In this document: positions 42,275-53,888 of the stretch, piece by piece
Numbering within the stretch: position 1 is the stretch's first letter
Layout: every line of letters starts with the position of its first letter
Assembly (NCBI GenBank): GCA_009760855.2
Contig: WPIO01000079.1
Location: forward strand, 1,194,501-1,258,500
DNA length: 64,000 nucleotides
Reading direction: 5' to 3'
From: Cristatella mucedo
Lineage: Eukaryota; Bryozoa; Phylactolaemata; Cristatellidae
Notes under the pieces: generated by a model
The model's input: the letters and a program-made list of their open reading frames with translations, nothing else
Told to the model about the DNA's origin: nothing
Database searches by the model: none
Made by a program: the position numbers and the translations under genes

Positions 42275-42412
42275 GAGGTCGGCTGAATCAGCAACCTCAT
42301 TTATGTAGTTGCTGAAGACCCTGGCATTTTTCTTCGAGCTGACAATTCCCTATTTCCTAATGACTCCTTATTACCTGCAGACTCGAACCGGTGATCTGGG
42401 TCGTAAGAACCT
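42275..42412 (-). repeat. SINE-A copy, decayed
   Basis: GGCTGAATCAGCAACCTCAT to ACTCGAACCGGTGATCTGGG on the reverse strand, right after the CCTG array. Confidence 0.6.
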
Positions 42413-42474
42413 TAGGGCTAGGCTAATGATAACGAGGATAATGATGAGACATTTGTAGAGTACCTTAAAAATGT

Positions 42475-42760
42475 AATGTAATTTAATATATCTCAGTCTG
42501 TAAGTCCACAAAGCCATAAAGACAATGTGGGTGTTACGCAGGAGAGTTTTGCATAGCGCACTCACAGCCTAGGTGGCTTTGGGTACGCATTTGGTAGCCA
42601 GCAGACTTCATCTAACGCAACAAAAAGAAAGTGGGAAGCATAGCAGAGTCAGGAGAGCAGTTGGGATAGTGAGTAGCATGGAAGTTGCAGCTCAGGACCG
42701 CTGAAAAGGATGAGCCATAGTCGGCAGCAGGAGAGTAGTTGTCGTTGCGTAAGAAGATAG
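42475..42760 (-). mobile_element. LINE-B 3' end copy
   Basis: TAATTTAATATATCTCAGTC begins the reverse-strand 3' UTR, running to GAGTAGTTGTCGTTGCGTAA. Confidence 0.83.
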
Positions 42761-42940
42761 CTGAATCTCTGTCTAAGCACTTAACATACGTTCAGACCCG
42801 ACCTGTCACTTGTGCATGCTATCTGTTTGACCTGCTAGTCCAGGCTCACAGACAGATTATGCGTGTGCCTTGGCCTTTTTCTGTACTTTTGATCAATTTT
42901 TTTAACCTCCATAATGGCTCACCCCGCCAAGTGCAACGTA

Positions 42941-43209
42941 GGCCCATCGAGAACAATGTTTCTTGCATTGCCTCAAACCACACCGGCTAGTGCCCTGTTT
43001 TGGGCACTCGGGTATTGTAAAGACACCTCTTGTGAATTGACGAACCTCTCCTTGTGTAAATTGAGTGTTTTTGTTAATGTAACACTCAATTTACACAAGG
43101 AGAGGTTCGTCAATTGACAAAAGGCGTCTTTACAATACCCGAGTGCCCAAAACAGGGCACTAGCCGGTGTGGTTTGGGGCAATGCAAGAAACATTGTTCT
43201 CGATGGGCC
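42941..43209. repeat. large inverted repeat, two 129-bp arms, 11-nt loop
   Basis: The left arm 42941-43069 (GGCCCATCGAGAACAATG...TTGAGTGTT) is the reverse complement of the right arm 43081-43209. I count only four mismatches and no gaps by direct comparison. The loop is 43070-43080. No LINE, SINE or TIR family seen here matches it, and no coding frame is convincing. Confidence 0.95.
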
Positions 43210-43214
43210 GACCG

Positions 43215-45505
43215 TATGCATCGGGGAGGGGTGGCAGAAGCAAGGCTTCGGCTAGTGATCGTGCCCTGAAGCATCGTGCTCTGCACACTGGCTCCTGCAA
43301 TAGTAGGGCACGGAGGCCGCTGCTTTCTGTGACATGCGAAATCGTTGGCTAAGAAAAGGGAGCAGTTTTCCGAACTTTTTCTATTAGATGACACACAAGC
43401 TTGCATTCACTGTGCCAATGCTGGCTGGAGAGTTTTTTAAGCATGGCGAGCCGAAGTCCTTGTAAATGCACGGTTTGAGTGGTCCGTCGGATTTAAGGCA
43501 GCAGCCAGTGCTTTGCTTTTGATGCTGAGTGGCTGTATGATCTCGAAATATCAGACCAGCTGTGCATACACCGCGGACAGAGCAAGCTATTTTCACTTAA
43601 GGAACCTGGCCACAATGTTCGCTTACAGTCAGATGCAGGGCAGCAAATGGCAGAAAGAAGCTCGTTCAAACTGAGCTGAGGCAGGGGACCTGAAATTAGA
43701 ACCGCGGCTATTACATTTTTACGATGTACCATATTTTACAATAAGCAGGTCAATGCATGCATTTACCTGCAAGAAGCGTAGCATGGAATAGTGACTTGGC
43801 TCACCAAGCCATTGGCAAAGTTTTATTTGGAGAGGAATCAGTTAAGTGGTAAAGTAAAGCAAAGGTGATGTGACCTCGGTATGATTTTGACTCGTGAAAT
43901 CCAAATAGCTAATTTCAAATCATGCATTATGCAAAATTATGTGCTGCATGTAAAATCTTTGCACCCTTAAGATTTTAGGTTTAGCACAAATCTTAAGTTA
44001 AGTGCATGTTCAATTTAAATCATGAGCCCATCCGGCATCTTTCTTTAGCTTGATTGCCAACATGTTATTTGTCTATGGAAGGAATATATTATGCATCAAA
44101 ACCTGCTGCAAATATGTATATTTTAAGAATTTAAGAAAATGTTCATGGTGAATAAAATATTTATGAAATTTTAATGAAAATATGTTTGCATGTGTTGTAT
44201 GCATACATGTATAATACTGATAAGTATTAGGTGTCTGTATAGCACCCAAAGGTGGCTATCGAGACACTTTACAACTCGTTGAAAGAGAATAAATACCAAA
44301 GCGCTTGTAAAATGCATGGTATCAAGCAGGCAAAAGCAGACAAGTATAATACTTAAGCCAGCATGCTGAATCAAACAAGAAGACACTCATGACCACCGGT
44401 TAGTAAGACCAATGGCTGGCAACATGCACTGAATATGCTCAGGTACGCATGCAAAGCACTCTTGGGGGGGAGGAAGAGAAGGTAATAAACATTAAACGTT
44501 TACTACAGTGAAGGAATAGCCGACCGAAGCGTATGTGTCGTTAGCTATGACTAACAGCATGCAAGGTCATTGCAGGTAGTGACCGTACCGGGAAGCGAGC
44601 GCAGACAGTAAGCTTACGGCTGGAGGAATAGCAGAATTACAGTAAAGCTGGCTGCGGTAGCATGTCACTGCGGCGCCAGATAATTTAACGATTCGAGACA
44701 CGATAGTAATAATATGCTGGCTGTAATCTGCCTTTAGACTGGAAGCCGACGTCGTTAAGCTCTCGTGTCGTTCTAGTAGGGCATGCATAGAGTCATTGCC
44801 CGCCGAGCAGCAGCAGCAGCAGTGCAAAGTCGAGAGCTCCACGATCGACCACTCGATGGCTAGAAGTGTAAGATACTTATTTATAAATTTAGTTTTTATT
44901 TGCAAATTAATAAATATGTATAATAATTTAATAAATAATACATGTGTGTAATATATTTAATAATGCTATAAATAAATGTAAAATATGCATTTAGATAAAT
45001 AAATACTCATACTCATTTTATCAGTACAAGGCTTGCTGTATGTGGCCTCTGTATGTCTGTGTGTGCGTGTGAAAGGCAAGTTCTTCAGCGAGGCAAAAGC
45101 GGCGGGCACGTGCGCGCAGTCATAAGCCGTTCCTTTTTTTTCACTGAGGCAGGTCTTTTTTCGGCACCACTTGGTCATACCTCTCTCTGGTCACGCCCCA
45201 TTTTAGTTTTGCGGTTAGTGGCGGTTGCCTCGAGCATTGCTAGATTCAGCATTTCGTGTCAGCAGTCGAGCCAGCTGCTTTGCCATATGGCCACGACCTT
45301 GAACTTTGAGCCGAATCCGTTTGCTGTCCTCCCTCCCCTTCCTTTCTTCCACTCATCCATCTCTTTGTTTCTTCCTCTCTATATCCATCTACATCTAGCT
45401 GGGCTCATCTATGTGTGCACCCTCACACACCTACACGTGCATCTCAGTTTGTGCATTGCCTGTCAGCAATCGCACTGCATGTGGTAGGGAGCAGTCGTCG
45501 TTTTT
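43215..45505. other. bromodomain-gene intron, mostly unrecognised
   Basis: Between the 129-bp inverted repeat and the ZA-loop exon there is only a decayed LINE tail (44.2 kb) and a very AT-rich patch (44880-45010). No exon is supported. Confidence 0.55.
44205..44440 (-). mobile_element. old LINE tail-like fragment
   Basis: TGTCTGTATAGCACCCAAAG and CACTTTACAACTCGTTG resemble a decayed LINE-A-type tail. Little else is preserved. Confidence 0.4.
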
Positions 45506-45510
45506 TTCAG

Positions 45511-45590
45511 TGTCGGATGACGAAGCACCTGGGTATTCGGCCGTCGTCACCACACCCATGGACTTCGGCTCGATCAAGAAGAAACTGGAG
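45511..45590 (+). CDS. bromodomain gene, ZA-loop exon
   Basis: The acceptor cgtttttttcag and donor CTGGAG|GTAGCT bound an 80-bp exon, phase 1 in and phase 0 out. It encodes SDDEAPGYSAVVTTPMDFGS and then IKKKLE. PGY...PMDF...IKKKL is the ZA loop and helix A core of a bromodomain, the acetyl-lysine reader found in chromatin proteins. The PMDF form resembles BAZ2 and BRD7/9 more than BET proteins. Confidence 0.88.
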
Positions 45591-45824
45591 GTAGCTGTGC
45601 CCACTTGGCGCGTACCGCTTTCGAGGCGTTCTGCTGCTCGAGCCGACCGCCTGCCCGCCCGCGCTTCGCTGCTGCTGCCCTGCCGCCGCTGCTGCTGCTG
45701 CCACTACTGCTGCTACTGCCGCTGCTGCTAGCTAGAGCCGCAGTGGCTAAGCCTGCCATCCGTTGAGCCCGTTGAGCCTGAGGCTGCCGCTTCTGCCTCT
45801 CACCTGGCACATGCCTCGCCGCAG

Positions 45825-46100
45825 ACGGGCGCATACGCCGGCGGCGGCGGAGGAGGACTGACCGAGTTCCATGCCGACATGCTGCTGGTGCGCACCAACT
45901 GCAGCCTGTACAATCCGCCGGAGCACTGCGTGCGCCGTGACTGTGACGAAGTGATGGCCTACTACGAGCGCGAGTTCGAGCGCGCCTTCGGGCGGCGGCC
46001 CCAGCCGGCGGCGGCGCAGCCGCTGGCCATCGGCCATGCTGTCAGCAGCGGCCAGCTCGCTGCCTCGTCGACTGCTCTGTCGGCCGCCGGTGTCGAGCAG
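45825..46100 (+). CDS. bromodomain gene, helices B and C
   Basis: The acceptor gcctcgccgcag and donor GTCGAGCAG|GTAAGG bound 92 codons, phase 0 to 0. A six-glycine insertion comes first, then LTEFHADMLLVRTNCSLYNP, then CDEVMAYYEREFERAFGRRP. The NC..YN motif carries the conserved acetyl-lysine-binding Asn, and YYEREFERAF is the end of helix C. After it the sequence becomes Ala/Ser-rich. The Gly run lengthens the loop before helix B, compared with GxY(T/P)S in BAZ2 or TRIM33. Closest family by eye is BAZ2/TRIM24-33; this is not certain. Confidence 0.9.
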
Positions 46101-46882
46101 GTAAGGCCAGCAGCGGGCGGATTGGGCACCGAGGCGCCGTTGTCCGACCACGGCCGCGACCAGAAGCCGGTCGAACTAACCGACGTCTGTCAGTCGGTCC
46201 GTCTGCTGCAAGTCTCTCCGAGTGGTCAGAGGCCTCGCACACACCTCACTGTCCGTCTCTCTGTTTGCTCACAGCTGCCGTGCTGGCCGGCGCGCTGTTT
46301 ACTCGCCCTCGGTCAGTCTCGTATGCTCTCGTATTTCTGTGCACCATCAGCCTGATGCCAAATGCTGGCTACCTCGCTCTGCCTATGCCTCCTGGTATCT
46401 GGAGCGTCTGCTGTTCCATGCACGTGACCATCCATCACGCAGCGTCTAGTGTCCAGCTGCGTGCCCAGCTGCGTGCCGTGGTCAGCCTCTGAGTGTCCCG
46501 TGGAAGCACACGTGAGCAGCAAACGAGCCTGCTGCTACTGCTTCTGCTGCCGTTTGGATTTTTCTCTTTTTGTCTCTTGGTGTTTCCCGGTGGAGGCGAG
46601 GCCACACGTGCTGTCCAATGAATTGGACCCCTTCGAAGTCGGTCCAGAGGAGTCAGCAGCCGGTGCCCACCTGCACCGTAGCTCTGCCCCACCCTTTTGG
46701 AATCCCGGTGCCCTGCCCTGCCCTGTCCAGCCCCCGTAGTAGATGGGAGCCCTCCCCCCAGGGGGGGGCTTGCAGCTGGCTGTGCTCACGTGACGGCGTG
46801 GCTCGCTTGCTGCAGCCCGTGGATCCTACGGCCCTGCAGCAAGGCGCTGCAGGCACTTCTTTCTCTACTAACATGTTTCCAG

Positions 46883-46970
46883 GTCACGGGGTCGAGTCAC
46901 GCCCCAGGCAATACTGGATTGGTCCCTGCTGCAAGCATGTCGCAAGCCGCTGAGCCTCGTCTGTCGTCAG
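46883..46970 (+). CDS. possible next exon of the bromodomain gene
   Basis: A branch-point-like ctaac and pyrimidine-rich acceptor (catgtttccag) precede an open phase-0 frame, VTGSSHAPGNTGLVPAASMS and then QAAEPRLSS. It ends at CGTCAG|GTGCTT in phase 1. The phase fits the previous exon and the composition is similar, but no domain supports it. Confidence 0.42.
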
Positions 46971-47506
46971 GTGCTTTAAACAGATGGGGCTTTTGAATTG
47001 GCCGATGTTTGCTTTTTACTTTTAGGAAATCGTTGCTCTGCCTTCTGCTAGTAGGGTGGGAGCACGAGCCGGCACACTCTTTAGCACGTTTGAGCGTGCA
47101 CGGCAAGGCTTGCATACGGTGACGTGTACTTGTGATGTGCCGCTGCTGCCTCCAGCCGTTTAATCGTAGGAGGCACTAGATGAGGGATAGTCCTTATCGA
47201 TTCTAGCTCTTGCTCTCACTGGGCACAAGCCCCGTTGCAGCTCTGCTTGGGAAGGAGTCTAGAAAAACGTTTCCTTGCATGCCTCTGTGGTTAGCCATTA
47301 GTTGTATCGATCGTTTCCCTTTTCATCTTTGGCATTTCATCTTCGGCGCTGCAAAATGTAGCCCGGTTTTTTGTGCCAGCAAGCCCAGTGCAATGATGCC
47401 GGCTGCAGCAGTGTGGGTGGCCCTCTCTCTCCTCCTCCTCTCCCACCCCTCAGTCTGCCCGCAATGCTACCAGATCGGCTGCTTACTTCCTGGTAGTTTA
47501 CCCCAT

Positions 47507-47880
47507 TCAAGAGCTGCTCCGATCAGCCGGCAGCAGCGGCCCCGGCATCGCCCGCAGTTGCGGCCCGCCGATGCGCCGCGCCGTTTCGTGGCCGCAGCCC
47601 GCTGCCTGCATCAAAGGCTTCGAGAGCACGGCCTCGCGCTGCCGGAGCAGGCCATGTGCCCGAGCAGGCCAGATCGAGGCCCTTCCCGATTTCTCAAAGC
47701 TCTGAGCTGTACGATATGGCGAATCTGCTGCCGAAGCCATTTCCTCGACCGTCGGGCCGTGCTTGCATGCTCTCTCTCAGGCCGCTTCCCGAGTCGCGGG
47801 TCGGCAGCTCAGCCCTCGCGCGCTGTTCGGCGCATGGCGCCAAGGCCTGCTGACCGCACCGGCGAAACGGTGCGGTCAGC
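47507..47880 (+). other. GC-rich, possibly coding stretch of undecided frame
   Basis: A GC-rich segment with long open frames on both strands lies between the bromodomain exons and a 440-bp CT array. One + frame reads SQSSELYDMANLLPKPFPRP near its 3' part. It could be a later exon of the bromodomain gene, but no frame shows a domain and no splice pair decides it. Confidence 0.25.
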
Positions 47881-47909
47881 GGCGTGCTCCTTTCGGAGGC
47901 GTTGCCAAG

Positions 47910-48354
<445 letters not shown>

Positions 48355-48956
48355 CTGTCGCTCACCACCCGTCGCCTACTCGGTGCACGAGTGAGCGGAG
48401 CAGTGCAGACTGCCTGTGTAGACCTGTGGCCGCCGTGCGCCCAGGCGAGACAGTGCACTTGCCTGTGCGCCATCGCCGACAGATGTATTTAAGCCGGCGG
48501 TTCATTAGTGGGGCGTGCGTGGGTGCATGTGCGTTCGTGTGTTCCCCGAGGGATCACGACAAAGGGCTCAGCACCGGGCCAGCCTTGCGCCACAGCGAAC
48601 CCTGTAACGCCGCCCTTTGCAGTGCTGCTGCAGGCAGCAGTTGTTCTCACTTGTCCGTGAGCCCGGATGCTGCGGACGCCGCTGTCTCCCTCCTCTGCAG
48701 AGACTGGCTTCTGCCACCGCTAGTCGGTGGATGCACGTTTATTAGTCTCGTCGGCGAATGCTCGTTCATATAATGTAATGTATCTCCGTCTGTAACTCCA
48801 CAAAGCCATAACGACTATGTGGGTGTTAAGCATTAGAGTTTGGTCTGGCACACTCACAGCCTAGGCGGCTTTCGGTACGCATTCGGTAGCCAACAGACTT
48901 CATCTCACGCAACAAAGAGAAAGTGGGAAGCATAGCAAGAGTCAGGAGAGCGAGCC

Positions 48957-49261
48957 CTGATCGCACACTAGGTAAGGCAGTTGCTTTTCACGACCTCGGG
49001 ACCGAGGTCGTGGGTTCGATTCCTGCGGTGGGCGATCCTTTATCGCCACTGCAAGCAGTGGTTATGTAATTATATAATTCATTTATATAGCGCCCCAAGA
49101 GAACTTAATCTCTATTCAGGCGCTTCACCTATGCCTTGGGGCTCAAGCCCACGACCTCAGTCAGACCTTGGTCGGGGCGAGCACCTTAACCGCTAGACCA
49201 TAGCCGTAAAGGCTCTTCTGTTGCTATACAAAAAGAGGCTGTTTAATCAGCTAGGATTTAT
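48957..49261 (+). repeat. SINE-A copy split by a SINE-B
   Basis: The head GAGCCCTGATCGCACACTAG with B-box GGGTTCGATTCC ends at GCAGTGGTTAT. After the SINE-B (49063-49193) it resumes ATAGCCGTAAAGGCTCTTCT to CAGCTAGGATTT. It sits inside LINE-B, with AGAGC on both sides as a possible target duplication. Confidence 0.85.
49063..49193 (-). repeat. SINE-B copy inserted in SINE-A
   Basis: On the reverse strand: GGTCTAGCGGTTAAGGTGCT head, GAAGCGCCTGAATAGAGATT and AAGTTCTCTTGGGGCGCTAT tail, ending in ATTATATAATTAC. Confidence 0.84.
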
Positions 49262-50376
49262 TTAGAGCAGTTGAGGTAGTGAGTAACATGCACGTAGCAG
49301 CTCAGGATGGCTGGAAAGGATGGGCCACAGTCGACAGTAGAAGAATAGTTGTCGTTGCATAAGAATGATGGAAGTGAGCTCCACCGTCTAGGACCTGCAG
49401 TGCTAAAACTTCTGTTGCCAACGGTCTTTAAGCGCAGGAATGGAGCAGCGAATTTATTGTCCATACAGGACCTGAGGGCACGAGGAGGCTTAAACTCGTG
49501 CAGCAGTTCAGCTAGGTGTGGAGGAGCCAAGCTATGGCAAGCCTTGTGGGTGAGCAAACTTTGCTCTGTATATGTTGATTAACCGACAGCTATCCAGCTC
49601 TTTTAGCAAAGGAGACACGTGCTCAAACCTCTGGGACTTGAAGACCAGCCTTGCAGCCACATTCAAAGCCAGCTGCAGTGGCCTAGATGTTTTTTCGGTA
49701 GCTCAGCCAAAAGGGAATTACAATAATCAAGCCGAGACAGAGCTAAGGAGCTAGTTGGATTTTTTGCAAGCCATTATGGAAGACAGCCCCTTATCTTAGA
49801 TAGGGATCGGACGTGATGGCTAGCTGTAGAAGCAGTCTTCTGAATGAAGCTTTTAAAATTGAGGCAGTTGTCGAAAACGATACCTCAATTTCGAGCACGT
49901 GGTGATGGTCGCACAACAGCATCACCTATTAGAAGAGCAAAGCCTTTTAATCCAGCCGCATGCTTAGGGTGTCCTATGAGCAGCAGTTCAGTTTTATTGT
50001 CGTTTAGTTTTAAGAAATTTTCCTCCAACATCCAGGATCGAATCTCGGCAAGGCAAGCATTCAATTTCTCAGTTGCTGCAGCAGATTCCGGTGGTTTTAA
50101 TGGCAAATACAGCTGAGTATCGGCAGCATAAAAGTGGTATCCTACTCCATGGGCCTTAATCACTTTTCCCAGAGGTTGAGTATAAGTGGAGAACAACAAG
50201 AGACCGAAGATGGACCCTTGAGGGACTCCACATGTGACTCGTCTCGTGTTTGAGACCTGACCCCCACACGACACGGATTGAAAACGATCAGACAAGTACG
50301 ATTTAAACCACGCCAGTGCCTCGTCTGCCAGACCGATCGTTGTTCTCAATCGTTCAAGTAGGACTTCGTGATCAAT

Positions 50377-50841
50377 ATATACTACCCTATCAGGCCAAGC
50401 ATCGTACCACCCGCTTTTCGGAATCCAACAGTCTAGAAATACCTTGTACAAACCTTAAATCCTTTGGAGACCGTGCATTTAGTTCGTATGCTCCCAAAGC
50501 CTGGAACTCCCTCCCGACCTGCATCAGAACATCCCATGACCTGACCACATTTAAAATGAACTTAAAAACACACCTATTTAGGACAGCGTTTAGTGGGTCC
50601 CTGTGATTCGTCCTTGATGTGCTTATGCGTGGTGACACTGTGCATGCTGCCACTAACCACATTTGCGTGCTGACCCTGTGCATGTCACCCCTAAGCATAT
50701 TATTCGTTTTGTTTGTTTTTCAAGCATGATTTTACTTACCATCTAATTGCATTTCGCTTTGCAGCAAATGTGAAGTGCCTAGAAAGAGATTAAGTTCTCT
50801 GAGGGTGCTTTATCAAGTGCATTATTATTATTATTACTATT
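50377..50841 (+). mobile_element. LINE-A 3' fragment inserted in LINE-B
   Basis: LINE-A C-terminus (HQAKHRTTRFSESNSLEIPC-like) plus 3' UTR and (ATT)n tail. It is flanked by ATCAAT at 50371-50376 and 50842-50847, a likely 6-bp target-site duplication. The LINE-B frame is continuous across the site once the insert is ignored. Confidence 0.88.
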
Positions 50842-51352
50842 ATCAATGGTGTTGAAGGCAGCTGATAGATCTAGCATAGCTAGGGCAGTGACATTCTTGT
50901 CATCGTTGCTGCATACCAAAAGCAGCTCAGGCTGTGAGTGCACTATATTCCATTATTTTTATTATGTGTTACCAGCTGCTCAGCGGCAATTGTTTCAAGA
51001 ATCTTTGACAAAAAGAAAGAAGGGAAACTGGGTGATAGTTTGCAAGGACCTCTGTATCTAATCCAGGCTTTTTAAGCATCAGCCTAATGATTGCCGATTT
51101 GAAGGACTTGGGTACGACCCCTTTTTTCCAAAGAAGCATTAGAAAATCTCTGTTATGGCAGGGATAAGTTCGTCTGCCAGTGAAGACCACACATGTGCCG
51201 GTATGGGGTCTTCATCAATGCGGCCTTCATCGATGGGGTCTTCATCGACTCATCGATTTCGGCTCGCGTCTGTGGCAGAGCCGCACGACGACCGGGCAGC
51301 GTTGGCTTGCATCCGCACGGCCGGCTGCAATTTGCCGTGGCGAGTGGAAAGA

Positions 51353-51430
51353 GACAGAGAAAGAGAGAGAGACAGACAGACAGACAGAGAGGAGACAGAC
51401 AGACAGAGAGAGACAGAGAGGAGACAGACC
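51353..51430 (+). repeat. (GA)n/(CAGA)n simple repeat
   Basis: AGAGAC and CAGA units, with no gene context recognised. Confidence 0.9.
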
Positions 51431-52159
51431 CAGATCTCAGTCCACGGATTTCATTGGCTGGCCTGCTTGGTCGTCGAGCAAAGCGCGACTGAACCGAGGT
51501 TGCTCACAGTGGCTCACTAGGGACGGCCGAGGCAGCATCTGGCGTAGCAGCAGCAGCACCTGTGCCTCGTGGCCGTCGATCGGGCTCGAGCTAGCTCGAT
51601 CGAGGACGTGATACGGAGTCGAGCTGCCTCTTCGGGTTTCTATCCCTGCCAGGGCTAGGGACGACCAGAATCCTAGCTGTTCGTTCGACAAAGATCGTTG
51701 CTAGAGGGCGTTGCCAGCAGCAGCGCAGGCCTCTCGGGCCGTCTGTCTAGAGCTGGCCAGCATGTCTAGTTAGACTGCCTTGCCTCGGGCATCTGACTAC
51801 GGCCGTCTGACCGACCGACCGCAAGCCGCAGGGCCGTCGTCATCGGCGGCGGCAGAGGGCAGAGCACGAGGAGCTGGCTTCCTGTGCGCGTCTCCCCCCC
51901 CCCTGCGCGAAGCCAGCGCGACCGACAATGAATCGTTGTAGTCGAGGCGCCTGCGCTCGATGAAGCGGCGGCTCTGGCTGCCGCCTTACCTGCCGGGCAG
52001 GCAGAGGTATGCCGGTGAATTATGGGTGCCACTGGCGCTGGCGTTGCTTCGGCAGCTGCCGAGAATTCGTAGAAATGCCACCCGGTTTGTCTGGCCGACA
52101 AATGCATGGAAGGTGTGCTTGCCCACTGGCGATGCAGCGGCAATGACAGGAGCGAATAA

Positions 52160-52405
52160 TATGCCACATCTACTCTCCTGCTGCTGCTGCCGACTGTGGC
52201 ACATCCTTTCAAACCTTACGTAGGTGCTACATCCATGCCACTCATTTCCCGACTGCACTACTGACCCGGCTATGCTTCTCTCTTTCTTTTTTGTGTCTGT
52301 TGACTACGCTATGCTTACCGTAAGCTGCTTAGGCTAGAAAATTGTCTGGGTAACACCCACTTCGTTTTTGTGGAGGTACAGACAGAGGTACATTACGTTA
52401 CATGA
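52160..52405 (+). mobile_element. LINE-B 3' end copy, decayed
   Basis: CATCTACTCTCCTGCTGCTG, then a decayed 3' UTR ending GAGGTACATTACGTTACATG. Confidence 0.72.
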
Positions 52406-52552
52406 TAACAGTTAAAATAACCATAGGGTGTTCGTCTAGCGACCTAAGTGAACTAGATTTCTTTCTTGGCACTTTACATACTGGAAAGGAAGGAGTGGCA
52501 AGTCAGCACTGTTTCATCGGGTGACCTTCTCAGGAATGCCGACTTGGGTGGT

Positions 52553-52553
52553 G

Positions 52554-52632
<79 letters not shown>
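52553..52632 (+). repeat. (CT)n inside a LINE-A relic
   Basis: About 39 CT units follow GACTTGGGTGGTGTCTCTGT, the LINE-A segment that elsewhere reads GTGTCTCTGATTG. Confidence 0.97.
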
Positions 52633-52634
<2 letters not shown>

Positions 52635-52907
52635 TAGTTTTTCTGAGCGATTGTCTCTCCTGGTCATTGCTGGCACTGCAGTGCAATGGTTTGGACCCAT
52701 ATCAGTGGAATATTTCTGAACATGTATGACTACGGGCAACAGTGATCAGAGGAACGTTTAAAATTAGGTGGGTGTGCCTCGAGGGTCTGTGTTTGGTCCA
52801 TTTTTTTCTCAACTTATTATTTAGTCCCGTTCTTGGCCGACGTAATAGAATGCACAATCTAGGCTTCCATTTGCATACAGGCGACACACATTGTGCGTGA
52901 CTGCAAT

Positions 52908-53789
52908 CTGATCCCTCTCAGTATCTGATCCCTCCCAGTATCTGATCCCTCCCAGTATCTGATCCCTCCCAGTATCTGATCCCACCCAGTATCTGATCCC
53001 TCCCGGTATCTGATCCCTCCCGGTATCTGATCCCTCCCGGTATCTGAGCCCTCCCGGTATCTGAGCCCTCCTGGTATCTGAGCCCTCCCGGTATCTGAGC
53101 CCTCCCGGTATCTGAGCCCTCCCGGTATCTGAGCCCTCCCGGTATCTGAGCCCTCCCGGTATCTGAGCCCTCCCGGTATCTGAGCCCTCCCGGTATCTGA
53201 TCCCTCCCAGTATCTGATCCCTCTCAGTATCTGATCCCTCCCAGTATCTGATCCCTCCCAGTATCTGAGCCCTCCCAGTATCTGATCCCTCCCAGTATCT
53301 GATCCCTCCCAGTATCTGATCCCTCCCAGTGTCTGATCCCTCCCAGTGTCTGATCCTTCCCAGTGTCTGATCCCTCCCAGTCTCTGATCCCTCTCAGTAT
53401 CTGATCCCTCCCAGTATCTGATCCCTCCCGGTATCTGAGCCCTCCCGGTATCTGAGCCCTCTCAGTATCTGAGCCCTCTAAGTATCTGATCCCTCTCAGT
53501 ATCTGATCCCTCCCAGTATCTGACCCCTCCCAGTATCTGATCCCTCCCAGTATCTGATCCCTCCCAGTGTCTGATCCCTCCCAGTGTCTGATCCCTCTCG
53601 GTGTCTGATCCCTCTCAGTGTCTGATCCCTCCCAGTGTCTGATCCCTCCCAGTGTCTGATCCCTCCCAGTGTCTGATCCCTCTCAGTGTCTGATCCCTCT
53701 CAGTATCTGATCCCTCCCAGTATCTAATCCCACCCAGTATCTGATCCCACCCAGTATCTGATCCCTCCCAGTATCTGATCCCTCCCAGA
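52908..53789 (+). repeat. 17-bp minisatellite, about 51 copies
   Basis: Unit TATCTGATCCCTCCCAG with variants (TGTC, GAGCCC, CCGG, CTCAG). Variants are clustered, e.g. the GAGCCCTCCCGG type from about 53046 to 53190. The period is not a multiple of three, so reading frames through it are incidental. Confidence 0.97.
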
Positions 53790-53888
53790 GAGTTTTGTAT
53801 AGCGCACTCATAGCCTAAGCGGCTTTTGGTACGCATTCGGTAGCCAACAGACTTTGTCTCACGCAACAAAGAGAAAGTGGGAATCATG
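53790..53888 (-). mobile_element. LINE-B 3' UTR fragment at the end of the minisatellite
   Basis: AGAGTTTTGTATAGCGCACT to CAACAAAGAGAAAGTGGGAA on the reverse strand. Confidence 0.8.

Larger units (their letters stand above)
48773..51190 (-). mobile_element. LINE-B copy, longest, interrupted by three other elements
   Basis: On the - strand the pieces run 51190-50848, then 50376-49262, then 48956-48773. They encode [33 protein letters not shown] | HEVLLERLRTTIGLADEALA, VTCGVPQGSIFGLLLF, YHFYAADTQLYLPL and ENFLKLNDNKTELLLIGHPK. The C-terminal part and ACATTA-ended 3' UTR follow. The catalytic box is YAAD instead of YADD, so it is inactive. A LINE-A piece sits between FNTID and HEVLL; a SINE-A containing a SINE-B splits the 3' UTR. 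Confidence 0.88.

Noticed and set aside
51766-52223. A GC-rich coding exon on the - strand
   Set aside because: Several frames are open on both strands, there is no recognisable domain and no consistent splice pair. Composition alone does not support a gene.
53615-53887. A repeat protein with GSDTGRDQTLGGIRHWE units
   Set aside because: It is the 17-bp minisatellite read on the reverse strand; the period is not a codon multiple, so the frames cycle.
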